From positions 2,539,562 to 2,603,561 of the forward strand of contig AP031382.1 of NCBI GenBank assembly GCA_040371205.1: a stretch of 64,000 bases of DNA. Direction: 5' to 3'. The position numbers and the translations under genes are program-made. The stretch is from Rhodanobacter sp. Its GTDB lineage: Bacteria; Pseudomonadota; Gammaproteobacteria; Xanthomonadales; Rhodanobacteraceae. The notes under the pieces were generated by a model. It was not told the origin of the DNA and searched no databases. It was given only the letters and a program-made list of their open reading frames with translations. Numbering within the stretch: position 1 is the first letter of the stretch; the number at the start of each line of letters is the position of its first letter. Shown piece by piece: positions 10,234 through 19,066 of the stretch.

Positions 10234-12540
10234 ATGGCCATGAACGACGCCTACGAACCGCCCAAGATCGTGTCACTGACGCCGCGTTCCGACGCCGCCA
10301 CGGGCGAACGGGTCGGGGAGTTGCTGAATGCCGTGCGGGGCATTGCCGGCAAGCGTCTGCAGCTGTGCCTGGGCAACCTGTTCGAGCACGTGGACGATGC
10401 CTTGTTCGACCTCGCCGAGAAGGCCGAGAACAATGCCACCCAGACCCATTACTTCGACGGCATGCGCGAGGTCCGCAAGCGCCGCCCCGCCGTCGAGCGC
10501 AACTTCCTCGCCGCGGTAAACCTCGAGATGGGCGGCATGACCGGCCGCACCGCGACATCCGCGGCGCCGGCGCCGGCCACCGCCGAACTCTCGCTGGTGG
10601 CGGACACCGATCTGGAAGAATCGCTGGCGATCACCAGCATGAGCAGCAAGCACGAGAACCGGCTCGCACGCGACCTGTTCGCACTCAACCAGCGCCTCTC
10701 GGTGATCTGCGGCGGCCGCAAGATCGAGGACGCCAGCAACCCCATCGCGCCCGCAGCTTTGTCGCAGGCCTTCCGCCAAGCGCTCAAGGAGCTGACCGCG
10801 GACATGCGCGTCAAGCTGCTGATCTACAAGTTGTTCGACCGCTACGTACTGTCCACGCTGGAAGAGCTGTACGCCGAGGCGAACGACACGCTCGCACGTG
10901 CCGGCGTCTTGCCGCAGCTGCGCGTCGCCGCATCGCGCAGCAGCAGCGCCGCGCCGCGCGGAACCGCACCGGCCGCGTCCGCCGCCACGGCATCGCCCGG
11001 CACGGACGATGTGGCCGACATCGCCGCCACCGAGCTGCTGCAGACCCTGCACAGCCTGTTCGCCGCCCGCCGCGGCGGCGAATCCCGCGCGCCGGCACGG
11101 GCCGGCGATGCCGGCAACCCGCCGCCTTCCGCCGGCGAGCTGCTGGGCGCGCTCAGCGTGCTGCAGACCCAACTTGCGGCCGGTCATATCCAGCAGTCGC
11201 CGTCCATGGTCGACGGCACCGGCAATTTCGACCGCGAGGCCGTCTCGCAGCTCAAGGAGCAGCTGCTGGGCCAGCTCGGCGCGCTGCGCGGCGCACGCCC
11301 CAGCCACGTGGCCGGCATGGACGAGGACACCATCGACCTGGTCGGCATGCTGTTCGAGTTCATCCTCGAAGACCACACCTTGCCGCCCGAAATGCAGGCG
11401 CTGCTGGCGCGCCTGCAGATTCCGTACCTCAAGGCCGCCATCCTCGACCGCAAGCTGTTCGCGCACCGCCAGCATCCGGCGCGCCGCCTGCTCGACGTGC
11501 TGGCCGAGCAGGCCAAGGGTTGGTCGGCCGATTCCGACCGCGACGGCCGCCTGCACGACAAGATCAAGAGCATCGTCGACCAGTTGCTCCACGAGTTCGA
11601 CGACGACCTCGGCATCTTCGAGCGCTTGCTGGCCGACCTGCAGCAGTTCAACGAATCCAGCCGCCGCCGCTCCGAACTGGCCGAACAGCGCGTGGCCGAA
11701 TCCACCCGCGGCCGCGAGAAGCTCGAACAGGCGCGCCGGCGCGCCGCGCGCGAAATCGTCGACCGCATCGGCGGCCGCCAGTTGCCGCCGCTGGTGCATG
11801 AAGTGCTGGCGCGCGCCTGGGCCAACCACCTCGTGCTGGTGCAACTGCGCCAGGGCGAGGAATCCAGCGAATTCCGCGATGCGCTGCGCTTCGTGGACGA
11901 TTTCATCGCCAGCACGCGGCCGGCCCCGGATGCCGCCACGCGCCAGCATTTGCGCCAGTTGCTGCCGGGCATCGAGCGCATGCTGCGCCTGGGCCTGGCC
12001 AACGTGGCCTTCCAGCAACCGGACATCGAACGCCTGCTGGCCCAGCTGCACGACTGGTACAGCCAGCAACTCGGCGAACCGCGCCCGTCCGCGCCCGTCG
12101 TGCCGCCCGTCGCCAATGCCCCGACCGCCGAGGCCATCGCCGCGGCCGCGATTCCCGAGAGCATCCAGCCCATCATCGACGCAAACGCCGAGGCCGAAGA
12201 CGAGCTGCCCGAGGAGAGCGTGCCGGTAGACACCAACAGCCCCGAATGGCGGCAGGTCGAGGCCTTGCAACCTGGCGTGTGGCTGGAGTTCCAGCTGCCC
12301 GATGAGCCGATGGCGCGCGCCAAGCTCTCGTGGATCAGCCCGATGAGCGGCCGCTACCTGTTCGTGAACCGGCGCGGGTTGAAAGTGGCGGACTATTCGC
12401 CGCAGGAACTGGCCGTGGTGCTGGCCAGCGGCCACGCGCAGGTGCTGGCCACCAACGCGCTGTTCGACCGCGCGATGAGCGCCATCGTCGGCCGCCTGCG
12501 CCAGCCCGAGACGCCCGATGCCGGCACGGACACCGAATGA
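10234..12540 (+). CDS. DUF1631 family protein
   Basis: A large (about 768 residues), mostly alpha-helical cytoplasmic protein of the DUF1631 family, whose biochemical role I cannot name. Visible landmarks are an N-terminal EPPKIVSLTPR segment, a helical region with HYFDGMREVRKRR, an Ala/Pro/Ser-rich linker near residues 230-310, an Arg/Glu-rich helix (RRRSELAEQRVAES) and a C-terminal beta-rich, PilZ-like segment from about 675 (WRQVEALQPGVWLEFQL, SGRYLFVNRRGLKV). That last part resembles c-di-GMP-type PilZ folds, but the canonical RxxxR and DxSxxG motifs were not found. The start is uncertain: ATGs at 10201, 10234 and 10240 are in frame and none has a clear SD. It overlaps nadC by 4 nt. Confidence 0.8.
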   Translation: MAMNDAYEPPKIVSLTPRSDAATGERVGELLNAVRGIAGKRLQLCLGNLFEHVDDALFDLAEKAENNATQTHYFDGMREVRKRRPAVERNFLAAVNLEMGGMTGRTATSAAPAPATAELSLVADTDLEESLAITSMSSKHENRLARDLFALNQRLSVICGGRKIEDASNPIAPAALSQAFRQALKELTADMRVKLLIYKLFDRYVLSTLEELYAEANDTLARAGVLPQLRVAASRSSSAAPRGTAPAASAATASPGTDDVADIAATELLQTLHSLFAARRGGESRAPARAGDAGNPPPSAGELLGALSVLQTQLAAGHIQQSPSMVDGTGNFDREAVSQLKEQLLGQLGALRGARPSHVAGMDEDTIDLVGMLFEFILEDHTLPPEMQALLARLQIPYLKAAILDRKLFAHRQHPARRLLDVLAEQAKGWSADSDRDGRLHDKIKSIVDQLLHEFDDDLGIFERLLADLQQFNESSRRRSELAEQRVAESTRGREKLEQARRRAAREIVDRIGGRQLPPLVHEVLARAWANHLVLVQLRQGEESSEFRDALRFVDDFIASTRPAPDAATRQHLRQLLPGIERMLRLGLANVAFQQPDIERLLAQLHDWYSQQLGEPRPSAPVVPPVANAPTAEAIAAAAIPESIQPIIDANAEAEDELPEESVPVDTNSPEWRQVEALQPGVWLEFQLPDEPMARAKLSWISPMSGRYLFVNRRGLKVADYSPQELAVVLASGHAQVLATNALFDRAMSAIVGRLRQPETPDAGTDTE

Positions 12541-13394
12541 CACCAGTTCTTCCGTTCGACCCGCCCAAGCCCGAACAGATCGCTGCCGACGTCGAGCGCG
12601 CCTTTGCCGAGGATATCGGCAAAGGCGATGCCACCGCCGAACTGCTGCCGGCCGACGGCGTGGCCGAAGCCGCGCTGACCTGCCGCGACGACGCGGTGAT
12701 CGCCGGCGCCCCCTGGTTCGACGCCTGCTTCCGGCGCCTCGACCCGACCGTGCGCATCGACTGGCAAGTCGGCGACGGCGAGCGCGCCGCGCCCGGCACG
12801 GTGATCTGCCGGCTGGCCGGAAACGCCCGCTCGCTGGTCAGCGCCGAGCGCTCGGCGCTCAACTTCCTGCAGCTGCTGTCCGCCACCGCCACCGCCACCG
12901 CGGCCTACGTGGCCGCCGTGGCCGGCACCGGCACGCGCGTGCTCGACACCCGCAAGACCCTGCCTGGCCTGCGCCTGGCGCAGAAGTACGCCGTGCGTTG
13001 CGGCGGCGGCCACAACCACCGCATCGGCCTGTACGACGCGATCCTCGTCAAGGAAAACCACATCATCGCCGCCGGCGGCATCGCTCCCGCCGCGGCGGCC
13101 GCGCGGCGCCTGCATCCCGGCCTGCTGCTCGAGGTCGAGGTGGAGAATCTCGGCGAATTGCAGCAGGCGCTGGATGCCGGCGTGGACCGCGTCATGCTCG
13201 ACAACTTCGATGTGCCGCTGATGCGCGAAGCGGTAAAACTCGCTGCCGGCCGCGTGCCGCTGGAGGTTTCCGGCAACGTCGACCTCGCCACCATCGGCGA
13301 ATACGCGCGCACCGGCGTGGACTTCGTCTCGGTGGGCGCGCTGACCAAGCACGTGCATGCAGTCGACCTCTCGCTGCGGTTGCGGCTGGGCTGA
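12537..13394 (+). CDS. nadC: Nicotinate-nucleotide pyrophosphorylase (carboxylating)
   Basis: Quinolinate phosphoribosyltransferase that makes nicotinate mononucleotide in de novo NAD synthesis. The 285-residue protein carries the quinolinate/PRPP-binding motifs: EDIGKGDAT near the N-terminus, SAERSALNFLQ, DTRKTLPGLR, KYAVRCGGGHNHR, LVKENH and the late GNVDLATI and VDFVSVGALTKH. The ATG overlaps the stop of the DUF1631 gene (ATGA), implying coupled translation. Confidence 0.97.
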   Translation: MTPVLPFDPPKPEQIAADVERAFAEDIGKGDATAELLPADGVAEAALTCRDDAVIAGAPWFDACFRRLDPTVRIDWQVGDGERAAPGTVICRLAGNARSLVSAERSALNFLQLLSATATATAAYVAAVAGTGTRVLDTRKTLPGLRLAQKYAVRCGGGHNHRIGLYDAILVKENHIIAAGGIAPAAAAARRLHPGLLLEVEVENLGELQQALDAGVDRVMLDNFDVPLMREAVKLAAGRVPLEVSGNVDLATIGEYARTGVDFVSVGALTKHVHAVDLSLRLRLG

Positions 13395-13442
13395 GCGAAG
13401 ACGCGGCTTGCGCACCGCCCCGCCCGCCCACACACTGCCAGC

Positions 13443-13889
13443 ATGATGGGCAACGCCGATGATCTCCTGCTTCTGCTGGCGCTGGTCGCCGTGATCGCGC
13501 TTTGGCTGAAACTGAGCCGCGCACGCGAGCACGCGGCGACCGAGGCTCGCATGCAATGCGGGCGCTACGGCGTGCAACTGCTGGATGAGACCGTCGGTCT
13601 GCGTGCGCTGCGCTTGCGCCATGCCGACGGACGGCTAAGGCTGGAACGCTGCTACGGCTTCGAGGTAAGCATCGACGGCGCGGACCGCGAGCCGGCCTCG
13701 CTGTGGATGCTCGGCGACCGCTTGAGCGAATTGCGCCTGCCCACGGTAGTGCTCGCGGCGGCGGAGCCCGCCTCCGTACCCGCACGGCATGCGGCGACGG
13801 CCGAGACTGCGGACGAGGCGCCCACGGGCCGCAACGTGATTCCGCTGCGCCCGCGCCGCCGCCCCGACGGCGGCGACACGCGGCACTGA
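13443..13889 (+). CDS. DUF3301 domain protein, membrane-anchored
   Basis: A 148-residue protein with an N-terminal hydrophobic segment (about residues 7-22), then a short helix (SRAREHA) and a small beta domain (about 35-100) typical of DUF3301: CGRYGVQLLDETVGLRALRLRHADGRLRLER and CYGFEVSIDG. The C-terminus is Arg/Pro-rich and probably cytoplasmic or disordered. Function is unknown. It follows nadC by 48 nt and converges with sspB, the two stop codons lying about 11 nt apart. Confidence 0.8.
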   Translation: MMGNADDLLLLLALVAVIALWLKLSRAREHAATEARMQCGRYGVQLLDETVGLRALRLRHADGRLRLERCYGFEVSIDGADREPASLWMLGDRLSELRLPTVVLAAAEPASVPARHAATAETADEAPTGRNVIPLRPRRRPDGGDTRH

Positions 13890-13900
13890 CGGTCGCCTAC

Positions 13901-14341
13901 CTACTTGATCACCCGCAGGAAAGGCGCGCCGCGCTTCGGCTTGCCGTCGCCGGCGCCGCCCTGGCTCGACGGCGGCTCGTCCGGCGCGGTCGGCGGGGGG
14001 TCGCCGCCTTCGTCGTCGGTCGGGAACATCATGCCCTGCCCGTTCTCCTGCGCGTACAGCGCAAGCACCGAGCCCACCGGAATACGCACTGTATGGCTGA
14101 CGCCGGAGAAGCGTGCGGAAAAGCCGATCCAGTCGTTGCCCAGCTCCAGGTTCGCGACCGCGCGCATCGCGATGTTCAGCACCACCTGGCCGTTCTTGAT
14201 CACTTGCGGCGGCACGCGCACGCCTTCGCCGGTGGCATCGATCAGGAGGTACGGGGTCAGGCCGTTGTCGCTGATCCAGTCGTAGATCGCCCGCAACAGG
14301 TACGGACGATTGGAGGTCATCGGTCGCGCTACATCGTTCAT
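13901..14341 (-). CDS. sspB: ClpXP protease specificity-enhancing factor
   Basis: Adaptor that delivers ssrA-tagged proteins to ClpXP. The N-terminal core (about residues 8-105) holds the SNRPYLLRAIYDWISDNGLTPYLLID segment and the substrate groove. The Asp/Glu/Pro/Gly-rich linker ends in a short C-terminal module (GAPFLRVIK) that matches the ClpX-binding tail of SspB. The ATG at 14341 overlaps the sspA stop (TGATG); a second ATG at 14320 gives the more usual MTSNRPYLL start and is an alternative. Confidence 0.95.
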   Translation of the reverse strand: MNDVARPMTSNRPYLLRAIYDWISDNGLTPYLLIDATGEGVRVPPQVIKNGQVVLNIAMRAVANLELGNDWIGFSARFSGVSHTVRIPVGSVLALYAQENGQGMMFPTDDEGGDPPPTAPDEPPSSQGGAGDGKPKRGAPFLRVIK

Positions 14342-14964
14342 CAGGGTCGCATGGCCTTTTCTTGCTCGGTCATGCTGCGCGCAAAACCCTGGCTGTGGAA
14401 GAGCCGTTCGCCGTAATCCATGATCGGCTTGCCCTCGCGCCCAAGATCCACGCCCAGCCACGGCAGCCGCCAGACCACCGGCGCGACCAGGCAGTCGGCC
14501 AGGCTCATCTCGGGGTTGAGAAAGAATTTGGATGCCTTGAACAGCGGCAACGCAGCCAGCAGGTGGGCGCGCAAGCGCTTGCGCGCCGGCTCGGCGGGAC
14601 GGCCGCCGGCACGGATGGTCTCCACCTCGGTCAGCCAGTCCTTCTCGATGCGCACCGCGGCCACGCGAAGACGCGCGCGGGACAACGGGTCGATCGGCAT
14701 CAGCGGCGGATGCGGATAGCGCTCGTCGAGGTATTCGCAGACCACGCTGGCGTCGTACAGGGTCAGGTCGCGGTCCACCAGGGTGGGCGTGCTGCCGTAG
14801 GGGTTGAGGTCGAGAAGATCTTCCGGCGGTTTGCCGGGATCGACCAGCACGCGCTCGTAGCTGACGCCCTTGGCGGCCAGCACCAGCCTGGCGCGATGAC
14901 ATTGGATGTCGTCGGCCGTGGTGTAGAGGGTAAGTGCATTACGCGAGCGGGCGCTTGGAACCAT
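14341..14964 (-). CDS. sspA: Stringent starvation protein A
   Basis: RNA-polymerase-associated protein with a glutathione-S-transferase fold and no expected GST activity. From the ATG at 14964 (MVPSARSRNALTLYT) the protein has 207 residues. The N-terminal thioredoxin-like domain includes NPYGSTPTLVDRDLTLYDASVVCEYLDERYPHPPLMP, a strongly conserved SspA feature, followed by the all-helical C-terminal domain. A longer in-frame start at 15006 adds 14 unlikely residues. It lies between petC and sspB, all on the minus strand. Confidence 0.94.
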   Translation of the reverse strand: MVPSARSRNALTLYTTADDIQCHRARLVLAAKGVSYERVLVDPGKPPEDLLDLNPYGSTPTLVDRDLTLYDASVVCEYLDERYPHPPLMPIDPLSRARLRVAAVRIEKDWLTEVETIRAGGRPAEPARKRLRAHLLAALPLFKASKFFLNPEMSLADCLVAPVVWRLPWLGVDLGREGKPIMDYGERLFHSQGFARSMTEQEKAMRP

Positions 14965-15042
14965 TGCGCAGTATTCCTGTTGCGGTTGCGCGGCTGCAGC
15001 GGCCAACAGCCGCCGCAGCCGATGGGTGTCTCCCCCGGAAAG

Positions 15043-15795
15043 TCAGTGCACGTCTTTCCAGTATTCCTTCTTGAGCAGATACGCCAGCAGGGTGAACAGC
15101 GCCAGGAACAGCAGCACCCAGATGCCGTAATGGTGCCGCTGCAGGGCCGCCGGTTCCGAAACGTACTCCAGGAAATTCACCAGGTCACGTGTCGCCTGCT
15201 GGTACTGGGCCGGGGTCAGCTTGCCGGGGTGGGCCAGATCGAGCTTCTCCACCTCGTCGCTGCCGGGCTTCATCACCGCGGTCTGCTCGCCCTGCAGCTC
15301 CCACAGCGGGAACGGCATCGCCGCGTTCGGCAAGGTGGTGTTGTTCCAGCCGATCGGGCTCTTCGGGTCGAGGTAGAAGGTGTTGAGGTAGGTGTAGACC
15401 CAGTCGGCGCCCTTGGCGCTGACCTCCAGCGAAAGGTCGGGCGGATCCTTGCCGAACCACTTGCCCGCATCGTCCGCCGGCATGTGCGACAACACCGGCT
15501 CGTCGAACTTGGCGCCGGTGAAGTTCAGGTTCTGCATCACCTGCTGCTCGCTCAGCCCGAGGTCGTCGGCCATGCGCGAGTAACGCAGGTACTTCAGCGA
15601 GTGGCAGCCCACGCAGTAGTTGAAGAACAGCCGGGCGCCCCGCTGCAGCGAAGCCTGGTCGCGGATGTTGGCGCCGGACGCCATCAACTGGCCGCCTTCC
15701 TCGGCGCGCGCCGCCGGCTGGACGGCGAACAGCAACCCCAGGGTCAGTGCGAGCGCGGGGAAAAAGCGCTTCATCAAGAGCGTCGGCTTAGTCAT
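15043..15795 (-). CDS. petC: Ubiquinol-cytochrome c reductase, cytochrome c1
   Basis: Haem c subunit of the bc1 complex, which passes electrons from the Rieske protein to cytochrome c. It has a signal peptide (about residues 8-31, cut after ARA), a CVGCH haem-binding motif near residue 61, a distal Met ligand candidate in the NAAMPFPLW segment, and a C-terminal membrane anchor (about 224-241) ending KKEYWKDVH. The ATG overlaps the petB stop by 8 nt. At 250 residues it has the usual length. Confidence 0.96.
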   Translation of the reverse strand: MTKPTLLMKRFFPALALTLGLLFAVQPAARAEEGGQLMASGANIRDQASLQRGARLFFNYCVGCHSLKYLRYSRMADDLGLSEQQVMQNLNFTGAKFDEPVLSHMPADDAGKWFGKDPPDLSLEVSAKGADWVYTYLNTFYLDPKSPIGWNNTTLPNAAMPFPLWELQGEQTAVMKPGSDEVEKLDLAHPGKLTPAQYQQATRDLVNFLEYVSEPAALQRHHYGIWVLLFLALFTLLAYLLKKEYWKDVH

Positions 15796-17092
15796 GCGTC
15801 GTCACCCGATCCGGAACCGGCTTGGTCTTTTCCCAGCCGAGATGTGTGTACAGCCACAGGAACACGAAGAAGCCGAAGTAGGTCAGCGTCATGATGCGGC
15901 CGAAGACGTTGTCCCACAGCGTGATGTCGATGTTCGCGCCGAAGATCCGCGGGAAATACTCGTCGGTGAGGTCCATGCCGATCGCCATCAGGCACAGGAA
16001 CGCGATCACGAAGATCGTGAGCGCCACCTTGTAGCCGGTGCCGCGGTAGCGGATCGACTTGACCGGGCCCACGTCGATCCACGGCAGCGCGAACAGCAGT
16101 GCGATGGAGCCGAACATGCCGATCACGCCCCACACCGCGGTGCCGAACGCCGAGGGGATCATGCGCACGATGGCGTAGAACGCGGTGAAGTACCACACCG
16201 GCTTGATCTGCGCGGGCGTGACCAGGTTGTTGGCCGCGATGGAGTTGTCGTGCTCCAGGAACCAGCCGCCGAAGGTCGGCGCGAAGAAGATGATGAAGGC
16301 CGCGATCAGCAGGAAGAAGCCCACGCCGACCAGGTCCTTCACCGTGTAGTACGGATGGAACGGAATGGCGTCGGCAGGCTTCGATGCGTCCCAGCGGTTG
16401 CCCTTGGGCCCGTGCTTGACGTCCACGCCGTCGGGGTTGTTGGAACCCACCTCGTGCAGCGCGGCCAGGTGCAGCACCACCAGCAGCAGCAGCACGATCG
16501 GCAGCGCGATCACGTGCAGCGCGAAGAAGCGGTTGAGCGTGGCGTCGGCGGGCAGGAAGTCGCCCATGATCCATTCGACCAGGTGGCCGCCGATCACCGG
16601 GATGGTGCCGAACAGCGACACGATCACCTTGGCGCCCCAGAACGACATGTTGCCCCACGGCAGCACGTAGCCCATGAAGGCCTCGGCCATCAGCACCAGG
16701 AAGATCAGCATGCCGAGCAGCCACACCAGCTCGCGCGGCTTCTTGAACGAGCCGTACATGATGCCGCGGAACATGTGCAGGAACACCACCACGAAGAACA
16801 GCGAGGCGCCGGTGGTGTGCATGTAGCGGATCAGCCAGCCCCACTCCACGTCGCGCATGATGTACTGCACCGAGTCGAACGCGCCGGCCGCGCTCGGGTC
16901 GTAGTTCATCGTGAGGAAGATGCCGGTGACGATCTGGTTGACCAGAACCAGCAGAGCAAGCGAACCGAAGTAGTACCAGAGGTTGAAGTTCTTCGGCGCG
17001 TAGTACTCGGTCATGTGCTTGCGGTACGTCGGCGCGAGGCCGGGCGCACGCTCGTTGACCCAGCCGCCGATGCGGGCGAATACGTTGGCCAT
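15788..17092 (-). CDS. petB: Ubiquinol-cytochrome c reductase, cytochrome b
   Basis: Membrane subunit of the bc1 complex that carries the quinol and quinone sites and two b haems. From ATG 17092 the protein has 434 residues and at least eight hydrophobic segments. Recognisable features are GWLIRYMHTTGASLFF and HMFRGIMYGS (haem-ligand helices), the GYVLPWGNMSFWGA Qo-site region, and the late RMIPSAFGTAVWGVIGM segment. The start overlaps the petA stop by one base (TGATG), and the three genes form petABC. Confidence 0.97.
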   Translation of the reverse strand: MANVFARIGGWVNERAPGLAPTYRKHMTEYYAPKNFNLWYYFGSLALLVLVNQIVTGIFLTMNYDPSAAGAFDSVQYIMRDVEWGWLIRYMHTTGASLFFVVVFLHMFRGIMYGSFKKPRELVWLLGMLIFLVLMAEAFMGYVLPWGNMSFWGAKVIVSLFGTIPVIGGHLVEWIMGDFLPADATLNRFFALHVIALPIVLLLLVVLHLAALHEVGSNNPDGVDVKHGPKGNRWDASKPADAIPFHPYYTVKDLVGVGFFLLIAAFIIFFAPTFGGWFLEHDNSIAANNLVTPAQIKPVWYFTAFYAIVRMIPSAFGTAVWGVIGMFGSIALLFALPWIDVGPVKSIRYRGTGYKVALTIFVIAFLCLMAIGMDLTDEYFPRIFGANIDITLWDNVFGRIMTLTYFGFFVFLWLYTHLGWEKTKPVPDRVTTHD

Positions 17093-17697
17093 CACGCGCC
17101 CTCCTTCGGACCCACGCCGATCTGCACGGTGCTGTCGTCGACGAAGTGGTAGGGCGGGATCACCATGTTCTTCGGCGCGGGCACGCCCTGGTACACGCGG
17201 CCGGCCATGTCGTAGCGCGAATGGTGGCAGGGGCAGTAGTAGCCGCCCTGCCAGTCCGGATCGAACGGTTCGGGCTTCATCTCGCCCACGTAGTTCGGCA
17301 CGCAGCCCAGGTGGGTGCAGATGCCGACCATCACCAGCCACTCCGGCTTGATCGAACGCGTCTCGTTCTGCGCGTACTTCGGCTGCTGGTCGGCGGAGGA
17401 GCCGTCGGACTTGGGGTCGACCAGACGGGGGTCCTGCTTCGGCAGGGCCGCCAACTGTTGCGGCGTGCGGTTGACGATGAAGACCGGCAGGCTGCGCCAG
17501 GCGACGATCAGCTGCTGGCCGGATTCGATCTTCTTGAGGGATTGGGTGACCGGAGCTCCGGCGGCTTTGGCTCGCGCGCTGGGTTCCCACGACTTGATGA
17601 AGGGCACGGCTGCCGAAACGATTCCCACGCCACCGACCACTGCGGTGGCTGACGTGAGAAACCGGCGGCGGCCATGATCGACGACTTCGTTCGCCAT
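17092..17697 (-). CDS. petA: Ubiquinol-cytochrome c reductase, Rieske iron-sulfur subunit
   Basis: [2Fe-2S] subunit of the bc1 complex. The N-terminus has a Tat-like RRRFLT motif followed by a hydrophobic anchor (about residues 16-33). The cluster ligands are in CTHLGC and CPCHHS, and the Pro loop (APKNM) follows. Length is 201 residues. It is the promoter-proximal gene of petABC, with a candidate promoter about 75-105 nt upstream. Confidence 0.97.
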   Translation of the reverse strand: MANEVVDHGRRRFLTSATAVVGGVGIVSAAVPFIKSWEPSARAKAAGAPVTQSLKKIESGQQLIVAWRSLPVFIVNRTPQQLAALPKQDPRLVDPKSDGSSADQQPKYAQNETRSIKPEWLVMVGICTHLGCVPNYVGEMKPEPFDPDWQGGYYCPCHHSRYDMAGRVYQGVPAPKNMVIPPYHFVDDSTVQIGVGPKEGA

Positions 17698-17772
17698 CAG
17701 GCTCTCCGGTACTTACTGCGTCAGGATGGGCTTGCGCCCGGCACTTAGATTGGAACCCCTAAAAATCTCGTT

Positions 17773-17801
17773 AGTCTAGCGTCAGCCCACACACCGTACA
17801 A
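17773..17801 (-). promoter_or_regulatory. Candidate sigma-70 promoter for petABC
   Basis: On the minus strand TTGTAC (17796-17801) and TAGACT (17773-17778) are 17 nt apart. On the plus strand the same site reads TACAAT (17797-17802), a possible -10 for the divergent protease gene although its -35 is weak. The two promoters may therefore overlap. Confidence 0.5.
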
Positions 17802-17886
17802 TAAAAGGGCCGCGGCCTCACGGCGCTGTCCGCCGCCGTCAGCCTACCCTACTGTTCGCCCGCCCGTCACGGATTTGCAGCACGAC

Positions 17887-19065
17887 ATGAAACATGCCGC
17901 CGGCACACTTGCCTTTATCGCCCGTTGTGTCGTCGTCGGCCTGGCCGCGGCCTTCGTGATCGGCCTGTTCTGGCCGGCCAGCGGCGAGCGCCTGCGCGAG
18001 CGCCTGCACCTGCCGGCCGCCGGCTCGCCGGCCGGCAGCCCGGCCGCGCCGGCTCCGGTCTCCTACGCCGATGCGGTCGCCGTCGCGGCCCCTTCGGTGG
18101 TGAACATCTACGCCGACAAGATCGTCAACGAGCCGGCGATCAAGATGTACGACAACCCCATCCTGCAGCAACTGCTCGGCGGCACCCTCACCACCTACGC
18201 ACGGCGCGAAAAGACGCTGGGTTCCGGGGTAATCGTCAACGCGAAGGGTTACGTACTCACCAACTACCACGTGATCGCGCAGGCCACCGACATCCAGGTG
18301 CTGCTGTACGACGGCCGGGTGGCCAAGGCCACCGTGGTCGGCTTCGACGAGGCCACCGACCTCGCGGTGCTTAAGATCGACGCCGGCAACCTGCCGGTGA
18401 TCCGCTTCGCCGAACACAAGCCCCGCCCCGGCGACGTGGTGCTGGCCATCGGCAACCCGCTGGGCCTCAACCAGACCGTGACCATGGGCATCGTCAGCGC
18501 GGTGGGCCGCCAGCTGAGCAATTTCGGCGCGGAGGATTTCATCCAGACCGATGCGGCGATCAACCAGGGCAACTCCGGCGGCGCCCTGGTGAACGCCGAG
18601 GGCAAGCTGGTGGGCATCAACGCCTTGCTGATCGGCAAGGCCAGCAACGCCGAAGGCATCGGCTTCGCCATCCCGACGGCCACCGCGAAGTGGGTGCTGG
18701 ACCAGATCGTCACCACCGGACACGTGGTGCGCGGCTGGCTGGGCGCGGATTACACCTTCGTGCCGGTGGCTGCCAACAGCGGCCTGCCCGCGGCGGCGCG
18801 CGGCGCCCTGGTCACCGACGTGTACCCCGGCAGCCCCGCCGCGCTGGCCGGCATCCAGCCGCGCGACATCCTGCTGCGCATCGGCAACGACAACATCCGC
18901 GACCCCGCCGACCTGCGGCGACGCGAATCCGCCATTAAACCGGGCACCCGGGTGGAGGTTTCCGGCCTGCGCAACGGCAGCCCGTTCCACACCGAAGCCA
19001 CGCTCACGGAGCGCCCGCCGATGACCGCGGAGGCGACCAGCGCAAGCAGCGCCGGCCTGCCGTGA
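17887..19065 (+). CDS. Membrane-anchored DegS/DegQ-type serine protease
   Basis: Periplasmic trypsin-like protease of 392 residues with an N-terminal membrane anchor (about residues 8-28), a protease domain and one PDZ domain. The catalytic triad is visible: His in LTNYHVI, Asp in EATDLAVLK, Ser in NQGNSGGALV. The PDZ domain (about 275-365) includes VYPGSPAALAGIQPRDILLRIG. One PDZ plus an uncleaved anchor resembles DegS, which triggers the sigma-E envelope response, but no rse genes are nearby, so the name is left open. An upstream in-frame TTG at 17875 is less likely than this ATG. Confidence 0.9.
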   Translation: MKHAAGTLAFIARCVVVGLAAAFVIGLFWPASGERLRERLHLPAAGSPAGSPAAPAPVSYADAVAVAAPSVVNIYADKIVNEPAIKMYDNPILQQLLGGTLTTYARREKTLGSGVIVNAKGYVLTNYHVIAQATDIQVLLYDGRVAKATVVGFDEATDLAVLKIDAGNLPVIRFAEHKPRPGDVVLAIGNPLGLNQTVTMGIVSAVGRQLSNFGAEDFIQTDAAINQGNSGGALVNAEGKLVGINALLIGKASNAEGIGFAIPTATAKWVLDQIVTTGHVVRGWLGADYTFVPVAANSGLPAAARGALVTDVYPGSPAALAGIQPRDILLRIGNDNIRDPADLRRRESAIKPGTRVEVSGLRNGSPFHTEATLTERPPMTAEATSASSAGLP

Positions 19066-19066
19066 G

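Noticed and set aside
10273-12543. A 756-codon minus-strand frame opposite the DUF1631 gene
   Set aside because: The translation is rich in Gln, Ala, His and Val without motifs; the plus-strand gene overlaps nadC in a normal operon manner.
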